Assembly: GCF_002160765.1 (NCBI RefSeq)
Contig: NZ_NFLF01000015.1
Location: 1 to 64,000 of the forward strand
Direction of reading: 5' to 3'
From: Lachnoclostridium sp. An138
GTDB taxonomy: Bacteria > Bacillota > Clostridia > Lachnospirales > Lachnospiraceae
Length of the DNA: 64,000 bases
The notes beneath the pieces are model-generated. The model searched no databases. It was not told the DNA's origin and worked only from the letters and a program-made list of their open reading frames with translations. The number at the start of each line of letters is the position of its first letter. The stretch's first letter is position 1. Positions 46,724 through 55,089 of the stretch are shown one piece after another. Both the position numbers and the translations under genes were made by a program.

Positions 46724-47290
46724 ATGAGCGCTGTATTTCCTCAGATTCTGATAGAGACAATCGTAAGAAAGGCGATCCGGGATATCCGGGATTCTCCGAA
46801 AAGAAACACCCGGAACCTGATTGATATGGCATTGAATTTTTCGGAGGGGCGGTTCCAGAGCCGTTTTTTTGAGACAGCCCAGTCCATGCTCCGGGATGAG
46901 AACAGCGCTTATTACAGGCTGATCCCGGATATGGCCGTCCATGTAGATACGGAAAAAATTATCAATTTCGGAATTAATCTGGGCTATAACAGCTGTACGG
47001 CCGGAGCAAAAAAGATCCGCGCGCTGGAAAAAAAGGAGCAATTTAATATTCCCTGGTCCATCAGCCTGATTATTTCCGGAAAAGAATATGAAAAGAATGA
47101 AAAAGAGTATCTCCGTGTGCTGGAACAGGGGAAAAGGCTGGGAATCTATACATGGATGCTGTATGCTCCCGGAGGCACGGATAAAATACTTGCGCTTGCC
47201 AGAAAATATCCGGAATGTGCTTTTGTCATATCCCATAGTTCCGTATGCAGATTTGTTCCGCGCGGAAAGCCTTCATCGGCACAAAAATAA
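46724..47290 (+). CDS. Hypothetical protein, possibly truncated radical-SAM-related
   Basis: 188 residues. The first ~90 are helical (VRKAIRDIRDSPKRNTRNLIDMALNFSEG). The next section (YNSCTAGAKKIRALEKKEQFNIPWSISLIIS) echoes the 'IPW' strand before the cluster motif in the neighbouring radical SAM protein. It then has KRLGIYTWMLYAPGGTDKILALARKYPECAFVI, similar in order to 'KELGVYMYIYTGGEP...MHPDCEFLSF' there. No C-x3-C-x2-C is present. It probably lost the C-terminal half: the frame runs into an unrelated tail SHSSVCRFVPRGK. ATG start has a weak upstream AGAAGG. Confidence 0.5.
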   Translation: MSAVFPQILIETIVRKAIRDIRDSPKRNTRNLIDMALNFSEGRFQSRFFETAQSMLRDENSAYYRLIPDMAVHVDTEKIINFGINLGYNSCTAGAKKIRALEKKEQFNIPWSISLIISGKEYEKNEKEYLRVLEQGKRLGIYTWMLYAPGGTDKILALARKYPECAFVISHSSVCRFVPRGKPSSAQK

Positions 47291-47382
47291 TGCCACAAAA
47301 TCTGCCACAGATTGACAGTATAAAAAAATATATAATATCATAGAAACGGTATTTTACGAAGGCTGAAAAGGAATGGTGGAAA

Positions 47383-48706
47383 ATGTCGGTTTTGTCAGAA
47401 AAGCTGAAGTATTTTATTGATCAGAAAGGATTGAGCATAGCTGATTTGGCCAGAAGCAGCGGAATCGAAAGATCAACCCTTTATCAATATATAAAAGACA
47501 GGCGGCCGCTGCAGAACCGGGTTCAGCTGGAGTCGATTATGGCAGATCTGCATCTGACGCCGGATGAAAGGACGGACGTGCTGGAAGCCTATGAAATCAC
47601 CCGGATAGGAATGAAAAACTATAACCGGCGCCGGAAGGTCCGGGAGATTCTGGAATCGCTTCTGACTCTGGAGGAAGGGAAAACAGAGACGGTGAAGACA
47701 GTACAGGAGAAGATTCCGGCGGAGGTGGAAAACCAGGGTCTGATCCGGGGAGAACTGGAGGTAAACCGGATTGTCCATCAGGTGATTTACGAAACCGCAG
47801 AGCGGGGCGGAGAACTGAAGCTTCTGGTTCAGCCTGATTATGATCTGATGATGGAATCTCTGATGCTGGTGAAAGGCGGTCTGGAGAACACAAAGGTGAC
47901 CCAGCTTATCTGTCTGGAACCGGACAGCGGCCAGGATGGCTGCAGCAACCTGGAAATTATCCGGAGAATTCTGCGCTACAGCGTGGGGATTTGCCATTAT
48001 GAGCCGCGCTATTATTATGGAAAACCAAGGGAACATTATGGGACCATGAATGTGATGCCCTATCTGGCCGTCACAGAGAAGTATGGCATTCAGATATCCT
48101 CAGACAGGAAGACGGCAATTTTACATAATGACCCAAGGACAGTGGAGTATCTGAATGAGTTTTTTGATAAAATGTGTCAGCAGAGCCATCCGCTGGTATC
48201 AAGTATGGACAGTTTTGGAGGCGAACAGGCCAAATGGGGACTGGTATATCTGAACAGGACAGATTTTTCCAACACCATACCAGAGAAAGAAACAGGGGCA
48301 GGCGGTGGAGCTGATGAACTGCTCTTTTGTAGAGGAGTTCATCAAAACAGGCGTGTTCCGGGAATATCCGGCTGTTTTCTTTGCGGAGCCGGTGAGCAGA
48401 GAGGATCGGAGAGAACTGGTAGATCGGGTTTTAAAAGCGGTGGATGAGGGCTGGTATCACATCCGCATGGTACCGGCGGAAGAGTTTCCGCTGAGTTATC
48501 ACTGGGAAATTCTTGCCCACAGGGGAAGCAGCATGCTGTTCCAGTATGTTTATCAGAATCAGTTTCAGGTATTTTGGTTTGAAGAGAGGGATATCCTGGA
48601 GGCAACCTACGATTTTCTGCAGAGTTTTGCGGACGGAGAAAATGTGCTGGACGAAAGCCAGTCAGCGGAGCTGCTTCGAAAGTGGGAAAAGAAGTATCTC
48701 ACATAG
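47383..48706 (+). pseudogene. XRE-family transcriptional regulator with +1 frameshift
   Basis: An N-terminal XRE domain (SEKLKYFIDQKGLSIADLARSSGIERSTLYQYI) leads a long uncharacterised sensor-like region. The first frame continues to 48447 but turns to nonsense after about 48295. The second frame takes over with ELMNCSFVEEFIKTGVFREYPAVFFAEPVS and runs to 48706. Removing one G from the GGGG run at 48295-48298 joins the two as ...ETGQAVELMNCS..., giving about 440 residues. Either the gene is inactivated, it switches by slippage, or the run is misread. It probably regulated the adjacent membrane-protein cluster. Confidence 0.75.
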
Positions 48707-48751
48707 ATTACGTGGGCGCAAAAGTTTATTGAGCGAAGAGGAGCAGAAAAT

Positions 48752-49792
48752 ATGGGAAATTGTCCGTATGTAAATCAGGCCAAAAGCGGGCCGTCCAAGG
48801 GATGGTACTGCAATCAGGAAGGAATGTATGTAGACTCGTCTTACTGGAAAAATTACTGCAGCGGAAGCACCAGCTACAGGCACTGCCCTTATCTGGACGG
48901 GGATGACAGTTTTCGTAATTCCGGCAGCTCCGGCGGAAGCTCAGATGGCGGTCAGACAAAAAAAGAAGATGGATATTCCGGAAGCGGCTATTCTTCTCAG
49001 CCGGAATATGGAAGGGCTTCTGCGGAAAGCGGTTATGATTCCGGGTACTCCGGCGGATACGCAGGCGGCGGCTATACGGGAGGAAGTTCTGGAGGCTGCT
49101 CCGGTTCCGGAGGAGGACTGATCGGCGGGATATTCGGCTTTTTTGAGGGAATTCTGGACGCCGGCTTTAAGCTGCTGATTGGAGGCGGGGCAGTTCTTTT
49201 CGTCATTGTTCTGATTGTCTTTCTCTGCTGGAATGGAATCCGCTTTCTGGGAGCGCAGATCGGACTTGTCAAATCTCCGCTTACAATCAATCTGTCACTG
49301 CCGGAAGACAGTTCTATTCAGGCTGAAGACATTTCCTTCCAGCTGATCGGAGAAAGCGGAACCGGCAAGGCGGTGGAGGAGGCGCTCGATGAGGATGGCA
49401 CCTGCAGTATCCATGTGAAAAAAGATACCTATGAATTTGTTCAGAAATATGACGGGTTATCTATTTGTCTGGGCGTGGGAACTGTTGACGGAACATCGGA
49501 ATATGATCTGGCAGCGGACACTCATCTGATGGAGAACTGGATTGTGAGATTCAGCTTTTGTGACACAGAAGGGAATGAAATTTTTCCGGAGGAGGTAAGC
49601 GTCACGGATTCATCAGGCAGCCAGCTGGAGCTGGTGAAGCTGGAAGAAAACCGCTATGTATGTCCCATGGTGAATCTGGAAGAGACAGGGATGCTTTCTG
49701 TCCGGGCGGAAGGGTATGAAGAGGTTCAGGTGGAGCCAGAGACCGGCAGCAGGATTATGAACTGTACAGTAGTTTTGAGGCAGGAAAGATGA
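48752..49792 (+). CDS. Cys-rich/Gly-rich single-pass membrane protein
   Basis: 346 residues. The N-terminus has four spaced cysteines (C4, C20, C36, C45) in a short zinc-binding-like module containing YWKNYC and HCPYL. A low-complexity Gly/Ser/Tyr region (about 55-120) follows, then one membrane helix (141-163). An exported-side beta-rich domain (about 175-346) resembles an Ig/carboxypeptidase-regulatory fold (LTINLSLPEDSSIQAED, LSVRAEGYEEVQVEP). No family is assigned. The stop overlaps the next gene (ATGA), so the two are translated together. Confidence 0.7.
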   Translation: MGNCPYVNQAKSGPSKGWYCNQEGMYVDSSYWKNYCSGSTSYRHCPYLDGDDSFRNSGSSGGSSDGGQTKKEDGYSGSGYSSQPEYGRASAESGYDSGYSGGYAGGGYTGGSSGGCSGSGGGLIGGIFGFFEGILDAGFKLLIGGGAVLFVIVLIVFLCWNGIRFLGAQIGLVKSPLTINLSLPEDSSIQAEDISFQLIGESGTGKAVEEALDEDGTCSIHVKKDTYEFVQKYDGLSICLGVGTVDGTSEYDLAADTHLMENWIVRFSFCDTEGNEIFPEEVSVTDSSGSQLELVKLEENRYVCPMVNLEETGMLSVRAEGYEEVQVEPETGSRIMNCTVVLRQER

Positions 49793-50433
49793 AAAAGAAA
49801 GAAAAAGACAACAGAAAACTGGCATCCAAAGTCAAAAACTCCGCTGCGGGCAACGGACATCAGACTGGCAGCGCATCAAGAGGCGGAGGATTTGACCCCC
49901 GCGGCGTTCGCAAAATGGACGCGCAGGCGCGTCCGCTTGGCTCACTGCCCGCAGGAATAAAGAAAACAGCGGCTGTAGCAGCTGCGGCGGTTATCGTAAT
50001 GACAGCGGCTGCAGGGCTGACCGGTATCATAAGACAGAAAAGCGCAGAAAGAAAATATATGGACAGCCTTCTGGAACAGGGGTATCTGTGGGAGACAGAA
50101 AGCACGGAAAAATATATCGTGGTGCATGTGGGCTTTCCCGAGACTGTGTCAGAAACTCCGACTGTGACAGTGACGAGCCAGAAAGATGAGGAGCAGGTTC
50201 TGGAGGGGACAGTCACTGTATCCGGAAATTCTCTGAGCTATACGGCGGTGATTACAGAAGGAGACTGGAAGGTGACATCCTCCTGTTCAGGATGTGTTAC
50301 TGTGGTAAATAATCTGCGGGTAGAAGAAGACGATGAACTTATCTATATGGGGCAGACTTTGCCGCTGCAGGAGGAGCAGGAGAAAGGCGTTCTGGATGGG
50401 TTCGTGGATGGAATCAGGGGGCTGTTTGAATAA
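49789..50433 (+). CDS. Single-pass membrane protein, unknown
   Basis: 214 residues: a basic, low-complexity cytoplasmic segment (KKKEKDNRKLASKVKN, GGGFDPRG), one membrane helix (60-80, Ala-rich), and an extracytoplasmic beta-rich domain rich in Thr/Val (TVTVTSQKDEEQVLEGTVTVSG) with a pair of cysteines (SSCSGC). Topology matches its upstream neighbour, with which it overlaps by four bases, suggesting a complex. Its 3' end is antisense to a zinc-ribbon gene. Confidence 0.65.
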   Translation: MKKKEKDNRKLASKVKNSAAGNGHQTGSASRGGGFDPRGVRKMDAQARPLGSLPAGIKKTAAVAAAAVIVMTAAAGLTGIIRQKSAERKYMDSLLEQGYLWETESTEKYIVVHVGFPETVSETPTVTVTSQKDEEQVLEGTVTVSGNSLSYTAVITEGDWKVTSSCSGCVTVVNNLRVEEDDELIYMGQTLPLQEEQEKGVLDGFVDGIRGLFE

Positions 50434-50748
50434 GACAGCCCCCTGATACATGTTCTGACGTTTTGTTATGATTCTGTTCTGATACTGCTGTGAGAATTCC
50501 AGGGAACCACTGCGCTGTCTGCCGCTCAGAAACAGGTATACCGGCACGATGAGAAGCAGAATTCCCAGAATTCCTGCCGCGAGCAGAAGCCATTTTCTGC
50601 CCGGAGATTCCGCAGCAGTGTTTTCCTGAATCCTGTTGTCTGGACTATATGTTTTTTCTTCCTTTGGCGGAGATTCCAGCGGCGTACCGCATTTTTTGCA
50701 GTAACGCGCCCGGCCTTCGTTGAGTGTTCCGCAGTGTGTACAATACAT
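50287..50748 (-). CDS. Zinc-ribbon single-pass membrane protein
   Basis: 153 residues: zinc ribbon C3-x2-C6...C17-x2-C20 (MYCTHCGTLNEGRARYCKKC) and a membrane helix (53-74) before a short tail. The last ~48 codons are antisense to the 3' end of the opposite gene, so the true C-terminus may be shorter. The layout (ribbon, then membrane anchor) is that of TcaA-type or zinc_ribbon_2 proteins with the large outer domain missing. The start MYCTHCG is preferred to an in-frame GTG three codons earlier. Confidence 0.6.
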   Translation of the reverse strand: MYCTHCGTLNEGRARYCKKCGTPLESPPKEEKTYSPDNRIQENTAAESPGRKWLLLAAGILGILLLIVPVYLFLSGRQRSGSLEFSQQYQNRIITKRQNMYQGAVLFKQPPDSIHEPIQNAFLLLLLQRQSLPHIDKFIVFFYPQIIYHSNTS

Positions 50749-50792
50749 GGATCTCACCTGTCCTTATACGGTTTTTATCTGGATTTAAAAAG

Positions 50793-51329
50793 TCAGCGCT
50801 TCAGTCTGTATCCGCAGGAGATGCAGAAAGCCATATCATCATCCACCGGCTCGCCGCAGCTGGGACATACGGCAGGGCCGGCCGGGACTTCCGGCTCAAA
50901 AGAGGTGTTTTCCGTGCTTTCTTCCGGTTCCTCAGATAAAGGACAGCCGCATTTTACGCAGAATCTCTGGCCTGCCGCCGCCGCGGTTCCGCATCTTGGA
51001 CAGGAGGCGTTGTCTTCTTCGGAATGATTTCGAAGGATTCTGTTTCCGCAGCCGGGACAGAACCTGTCTCCCTCACTGAGCTCTGCTCCACAGCTGGAGC
51101 AAATCAGGCCGTCCTTCAGCTTTTTCAGCTGGCTTTCGAGCTGCCGGAGTTCCGTTTCTGCGGCGTCTGCCGCCTCCACAGCTGACTGCATTGCAGGCTC
51201 CGCGTCATTACGGTGGAACTCATAATATTTTTGACCAAGAGACAGGTATAACTCGGAGAGCTGTGTTCTTTTTTCGGAAATCTGTTCCTGAAGTGCCGTT
51301 TCCTTTATACTGAGATCTGTTGTTTCCAT
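50793..51329 (-). CDS. Triple zinc-ribbon coiled-coil protein
   Basis: 178 residues. An N-terminal coiled coil (about 5-72) precedes three CxxC...CxxC ribbons with cysteines at 77/80-91/94, 110/113-124/127 and 155/158-169/172. Linkers are acidic. No membrane segment. Multi-ribbon proteins of this type (DZR/zinc_ribbon) are thought to be protein- or nucleic-acid-binding adaptors. The start METTDLSI follows AAAGGAG; fourteen codons upstream are possible but lack a site. It is the first gene of a leftward pair with the zinc-ribbon membrane protein. Confidence 0.75.
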   Translation of the reverse strand: METTDLSIKETALQEQISEKRTQLSELYLSLGQKYYEFHRNDAEPAMQSAVEAADAAETELRQLESQLKKLKDGLICSSCGAELSEGDRFCPGCGNRILRNHSEEDNASCPRCGTAAAAGQRFCVKCGCPLSEEPEESTENTSFEPEVPAGPAVCPSCGEPVDDDMAFCISCGYRLKR

Positions 51330-51518
51330 GGCGACAGGCTCCTTTCCTGCAGAAAATGAATTAGGTTTCATTGAATTTATGATACTATGAAATTTTTGAC
51401 AGCGTCAATCTGTGGCAGATTCTGTGGCACAGATTTTCTGCTGTGCTGAAAATACTTTTGAAAATAAGGAAAACCGCAAAAAATTCGGAAAGAGATGAAA
51501 AAGAAACAAAATATTTTC

Positions 51519-51546
51519 TTGACACTGTCAAAATTTAATTTATAAT
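51519..51546 (+). promoter_or_regulatory. Promoter of the T-box/cstA transcript
   Basis: Perfect TTGACA (51519-51524), 16-base spacer, TATAAT (51541-51546). A start near 51553 would put the T-box leader immediately downstream. Confidence 0.85.
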
Positions 51547-51552
51547 AAATCT

Positions 51553-51888
51553 AAATTGTAAAACGACAAAGCTAAGAACAGGACACGGCTTCCGAAAGAA
51601 GCGCTTTCAGAGAGTTTCCGGCTGGTGAAAGGAAACAGCGCGAGAGGAAAGTCATCACCTGCGAGCAGTCAGGGCGAAAGTTTCAAAAGTAGTTCTGATC
51701 GGAATTCCACCGTTAGAAGGAAACCTGTTAATCCGGGATCACCTGCGCGCCGTATGCCATATATGCCAGGGCACGATGGGAAATACCGGCCGACGGGATA
51801 GAGAGACCTTAAAGGTAACAGAAGTGGTACCGCGGAGGAAAGATACTTCGTCTTCTTGCAGAGAGATCTGCAGGAGGGCGTTTTTTTT
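51553..51888 (+). ncRNA. T-box riboswitch upstream of cstA
   Basis: About 335 bases of leader. Stem I carries the AGAGAG element (51609-51614) and a GGTGAAAG distal loop. The T-box is GAAGTGGTACCGCGG (51821-51835), whose TGGT bulge predicts a tRNA with discriminator base A. A terminator follows with antiterminator overlap. Uncharged tRNA binding would allow read-through into cstA. The specifier codon is in about 51640-51662 but I cannot place it with certainty. ATC (Ile) and GTC (Val) both occur there and both fit discriminator A. Confidence 0.9.
51849..51888 (+). terminator. T-box terminator
   Basis: A 13-bp stem (CGTCTTCTTGCAG / CTGCAGGAGGGCG, with G-U pairs) is followed by eight T's. It is mutually exclusive with the T-box antiterminator just upstream. 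Confidence 0.85.
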
Positions 51889-51964
51889 GTCCTTTTTACA
51901 ATGAAGCCCGGGCTGGCGGAAAAAGCCGGAGCCCGGATTTATAATTAAAAGGAGGGTGAAATGT

Positions 51965-53653
51965 ATGAACACACTGGTAATTGTACTGATCGCGGCAGTG
52001 TGCCTTTTTGCGGCATATGTGCTGTATGGACGCTGGCTGGCAAAAAAATGGGGTATTGATCCCAAGGCGGAGACACCCGCAGTCCTTCACAATGACGGAC
52101 AGGATTATGTGCCCACAGACGGATGGACGGTATTTGCTCATCAGTTTTCCTCTATCGCCGGAGCGGGCCCTGTGACCGGAGCAATTCAGGCGGCGGCTTT
52201 TGGATGGCTGCCGGTGCTGCTGTGGATTCTTCTGGGCGGAATATTCTTTGGTGCGGTGACGGATTTCGGAGCTCTGTATGCTTCCGTGAAGAATGATGGA
52301 AAGTCTATGGGGCTTCTGATCGAAAAATACATCGGCAAGGCGGGACGGAAACTGTTCCTCGGATTCTGCTGGCTGTTTACGCTGATCGTAATAGCTGCTT
52401 TCGCAGACATGGTTGCGGATACCTTTAACGCATATGTGGTGACAGACGGTGTGGCGGCGCTTTCTGAAAATGCCACAGTAAACGGGGCTGCGGGAAGCAT
52501 TTCTCTGTTCTTCATTCTGTTCGCGGCTGTGTTTGGACTGATTCAGAAGAAAGTGAAATTCACAGGCTGGAAAGAGATTGTGCTTGGACTGGTCTGCACG
52601 ATTCTCGCCTTCGTATTTGGTATGTCGTTTCCGGTAATTCTGGGAAAAGACATGTGGATTTACATAGCGTTTGCTTTTATCTTCCTGGCGGCTGTTCTGC
52701 CTATGTGGTTCCTGATGCAGCCCAGAGATTATATGTCCACCTTTATGTTCGCAGGAATGATTGCGGGAGCAGTTCTGGGTCTTGTGTTTGCGCATCCCAC
52801 GATGAATCTTCCCGCATATACAGGCTTCCACAATGAGAGCCTGGGAAATCTGTTTCCGATTCTGTTTGTAACGGTGGCCTGCGGAGCGGTATCCGGTTTC
52901 CACAGCCTGGTATCCTCCGGTACCTCTTCCAAGACGGTTTCCAATGAAAAGGATATGCTGAAGGTGGGCTATGGGGCCATGGTCCTGGAAAGCCTTCTGG
53001 CTGTCATTGCCCTCTGCGTGGCAGGAGCCGCAGCCGGCGCGGATGGCACCGCGGCGGTGGGAACGCCGTTTCAGATTTTCTCCTCCGGCGTGGCAGGCTT
53101 CCTGGAGATGTTCGGCATCCCGGTTTATGTGGCCCAGTGCTTCATGACCATGTGCGTGTCTGCTCTGGCATTTACGACGCTGGATTCCGTGGCCCGTATC
53201 GGACGTATGTCCTTCCAGGAGCTTTTCAGCGTAGATGATATGGAACATGCGGAGAGCTGGAGAAAGGTTCTCTGCAATAAGTATTTTGCGACGCTGATTA
53301 CCTTGATTTTCGGTTATATTCTGACGCAGGTGGGCTACTCCAATATCTGGCCCCTGTTCGGAAGCGCCAATCAGCTTCTGAGCGCGCTGGTTCTGATTAC
53401 TCTGTGTGTATTCCTGAAGATTACGGGAAGGGAGCTGAGAACTCTGATACCGCCCTTTGTGATTATGCTCTGCGTGACCTTCACGGCGCTGGTGCAGCGC
53501 ACCATTTCTCTGGTACAGGCATTCTCCGCCGGAACGGGTGTGTTCATGGTAGAAGGTCTGCAGCTGATCGTGGCGGTACTGCTGATGATCCTGGGAGTGA
53601 CAATCGTGGTCACTTCGGGGAAAGAACTGGTGAGGAAGAAAGCGGCCGGCTGA
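51965..53653 (+). CDS. cstA: Carbon starvation protein CstA-family transporter
   Basis: 562-residue membrane transporter with about 15 helices. It opens VLYGRWLAKKWGIDPKAETPAVLHNDGQDYVPTD and has the family's GPVTGAIQAAAFGWLPVLLWILLGGIFFGAVTDF and FTTLDSVARIGR. A C-terminal five-helix CstA_5TM block follows. CstA/BtsT proteins import pyruvate or peptides with a cation. The start ATG 51965 follows AGGAGG; a GTG three codons earlier overlaps the ribosome site. Control by a T-box ties its synthesis to the charging of one tRNA. Confidence 0.93.
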   Translation: MNTLVIVLIAAVCLFAAYVLYGRWLAKKWGIDPKAETPAVLHNDGQDYVPTDGWTVFAHQFSSIAGAGPVTGAIQAAAFGWLPVLLWILLGGIFFGAVTDFGALYASVKNDGKSMGLLIEKYIGKAGRKLFLGFCWLFTLIVIAAFADMVADTFNAYVVTDGVAALSENATVNGAAGSISLFFILFAAVFGLIQKKVKFTGWKEIVLGLVCTILAFVFGMSFPVILGKDMWIYIAFAFIFLAAVLPMWFLMQPRDYMSTFMFAGMIAGAVLGLVFAHPTMNLPAYTGFHNESLGNLFPILFVTVACGAVSGFHSLVSSGTSSKTVSNEKDMLKVGYGAMVLESLLAVIALCVAGAAAGADGTAAVGTPFQIFSSGVAGFLEMFGIPVYVAQCFMTMCVSALAFTTLDSVARIGRMSFQELFSVDDMEHAESWRKVLCNKYFATLITLIFGYILTQVGYSNIWPLFGSANQLLSALVLITLCVFLKITGRELRTLIPPFVIMLCVTFTALVQRTISLVQAFSAGTGVFMVEGLQLIVAVLLMILGVTIVVTSGKELVRKKAAG

Positions 53654-53803
53654 CGGAGAAACCGGTCAAACTCGGCGAAGCATCCCGCAGCAGGCACTCC
53701 GGAATTCCGGTTCAGACAGAGAGACTCAAATATTAACAAAACCTTAATTGCCGGAACGGACAAAACATTTCCCATGCCGAGTGCCTTATGATATAATAAA
53801 AAG

Positions 53804-53994
53804 AAATAATGCCTGTAAGGATGTGCCGTTATGGACAAAGTCCCCGGACAGCAGCCGGTTATTTTAAAAAACAGCAGAACTATTTTAGCAGCCGAAGAAA
53901 CTGCATCAGCTGGCAGATGCGGTTCTTCCCTTGCGGCTTTTTCACGCCCCAGCGGTATCTTGTCAAAATGACAGGATGCCGCTGGGGCGTTTTT
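53804..53994 (+). ncRNA. Structured RNA candidate, copy A (with strong terminator)
   Basis: A TATAAT (53792-53797) precedes about 190 bases with stacked pairings. There is a GGAC / GTCC hairpin (53833-53843), a ccgg-acagcag-ccgg element and a long hairpin of at least 14 bp (GAAGAAACTGCATC / GATGCGGTTCTTC, 53894-53927). A 21-bp terminator with loop AAA follows. The order and several motifs (GACAGCAG, gcggc-tttt, tgtca-aaa-tgaca) recur in copy B at 58530. A 70-codon reading frame (53809-54021) runs through it but has no ribosome site and is not favoured. Not one of the riboswitch classes I can name. Confidence 0.6.
53945..53994 (+). terminator. Very strong intrinsic terminator (copy A)
   Basis: Stem CGCCCCAGCGG...CCGCTGGGGCG continues through TATCTTGTCA / TGACAGGATG to an AAA loop (53945-53989), then TTTTT. 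It ends 60 bases before the next gene. Confidence 0.9.
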
Positions 53995-54053
53995 CTGTTT
54001 TGTAAAAGGAATCAGAGATAGAGATGAGGAAGCATAAAGATGAGGAGGGTATC

Positions 54054-54959
54054 ATGGAATCAAAGGAATCTTCAAAAAAACGTTTTTATTTCAAATGGCC
54101 CTGGAATGTGGTGGTCTACATAGTTTTGGCAGTTAGTCTGCGCATCTTTGCCATACCGGTAATTTTACTCATTATGCGGTGGAATAAAAAGCAGCAGCCG
54201 GATGGGCCGGAGGAGGGGTACTGTCTCCATCGGACCCGGGGGCGGCTGAGCGGACTGATCCTGGCCGGGATCTTTTTCCTGGCAGGAGGAGTCTTTCTGT
54301 GCTTCTTTTTCATGGGGCTGTCGCTTCCGGAGGAGACAGCCCGGCTGGATGAGGAGATGCGCCTTGTTTATCGGCTCAGTCCGTTTTTGGGAGGAGGCGC
54401 AGCGGCGGTGGGGATCTTTCTGGCTTACCGGAGTCTGCGGGACGCTCTGGTTCCGGAGAAGAGCTCTCTGGCCCAGTCTATCCGCAGACAGCTTCCATAT
54501 CCTGACGAAGCACCGCCGGTGAAAGAGCTTTTTGCTATGGTGGATCAGGACCTGAAACAAAATGGTCAGTGGTGTGGAAAGATGGGGATTGGAAAGGAAT
54601 GGGTTCTGGGGGATGAAGTTTCTTTCATTCCCCGTATCCGGGGTGTGTTCAGCCGGGAAGAACGGCACACGTCCCATAGTGGAGGCCGGACCCGTGTGAC
54701 CTATATCTACGAGGTCTGGATCGTAGATGACCGCAGGCAGAGACAGGTCACTTCCCTGAAGTCGAGGCAGGAGCTGGAAGAAGCCATAGACTGCCTGCGC
54801 AGACAGGCTCCCGCAGCTGTATTTGGGCTCTATGATTCTAAAGAGTACAGGGATCTGGTTTATGCCGAAGATGATATGGAGCAGTATGCTCAGGAGCGGG
54901 CTTATCAGCAGAGAAAAGCCGAGTATGAGGAGCGGGAAACGTCGTACCGGGTACTTTGA
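54054..54959 (+). CDS. Hypothetical membrane protein (301 aa)
   Basis: Three predicted membrane helices (about 18-41, 66-89, 109-126) in the first 130 residues, then a soluble region with a basic/aromatic core (WCGKMGIGKEWVLGDEVSFIPRIRG, YIYEVWIVDDRRQRQ) and an acidic, Gln-rich tail. No family recognised. Start MESKESSKKR follows GAGGAGG at five bases; ten earlier codons lack a site. It is the first gene behind structured RNA copy A and precedes the SUFU gene by 130 bases that include a small terminator-like hairpin (54965-54985). Confidence 0.65.
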   Translation: MESKESSKKRFYFKWPWNVVVYIVLAVSLRIFAIPVILLIMRWNKKQQPDGPEEGYCLHRTRGRLSGLILAGIFFLAGGVFLCFFFMGLSLPEETARLDEEMRLVYRLSPFLGGGAAAVGIFLAYRSLRDALVPEKSSLAQSIRRQLPYPDEAPPVKELFAMVDQDLKQNGQWCGKMGIGKEWVLGDEVSFIPRIRGVFSREERHTSHSGGRTRVTYIYEVWIVDDRRQRQVTSLKSRQELEEAIDCLRRQAPAAVFGLYDSKEYRDLVYAEDDMEQYAQERAYQQRKAEYEERETSYRVL

Positions 54960-55089
54960 AGAAAAGCCTGAACTCTGTTATTCAGGTTTTGGTGGCTTTT
55001 GCCGTTATGACAGCGCCGGGATTCCGTCCCAGATTAGCGGGGCCGCTAAGGGGGCGCTGAAAAAACTAATTGAAAAAGGAGAAACTTAC

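Noticed and set aside
51896-53248. 450-codon minus-strand frame rich in His/Arg/Gln
   Set aside because: Antisense to cstA; the low-complexity composition is the shadow of a hydrophobic membrane protein.
53809-54021. 70-codon reading frame between cstA and the next gene
   Set aside because: It runs through the structured RNA and its 21-bp terminator stem, has no ribosome site and no protein-like pattern.
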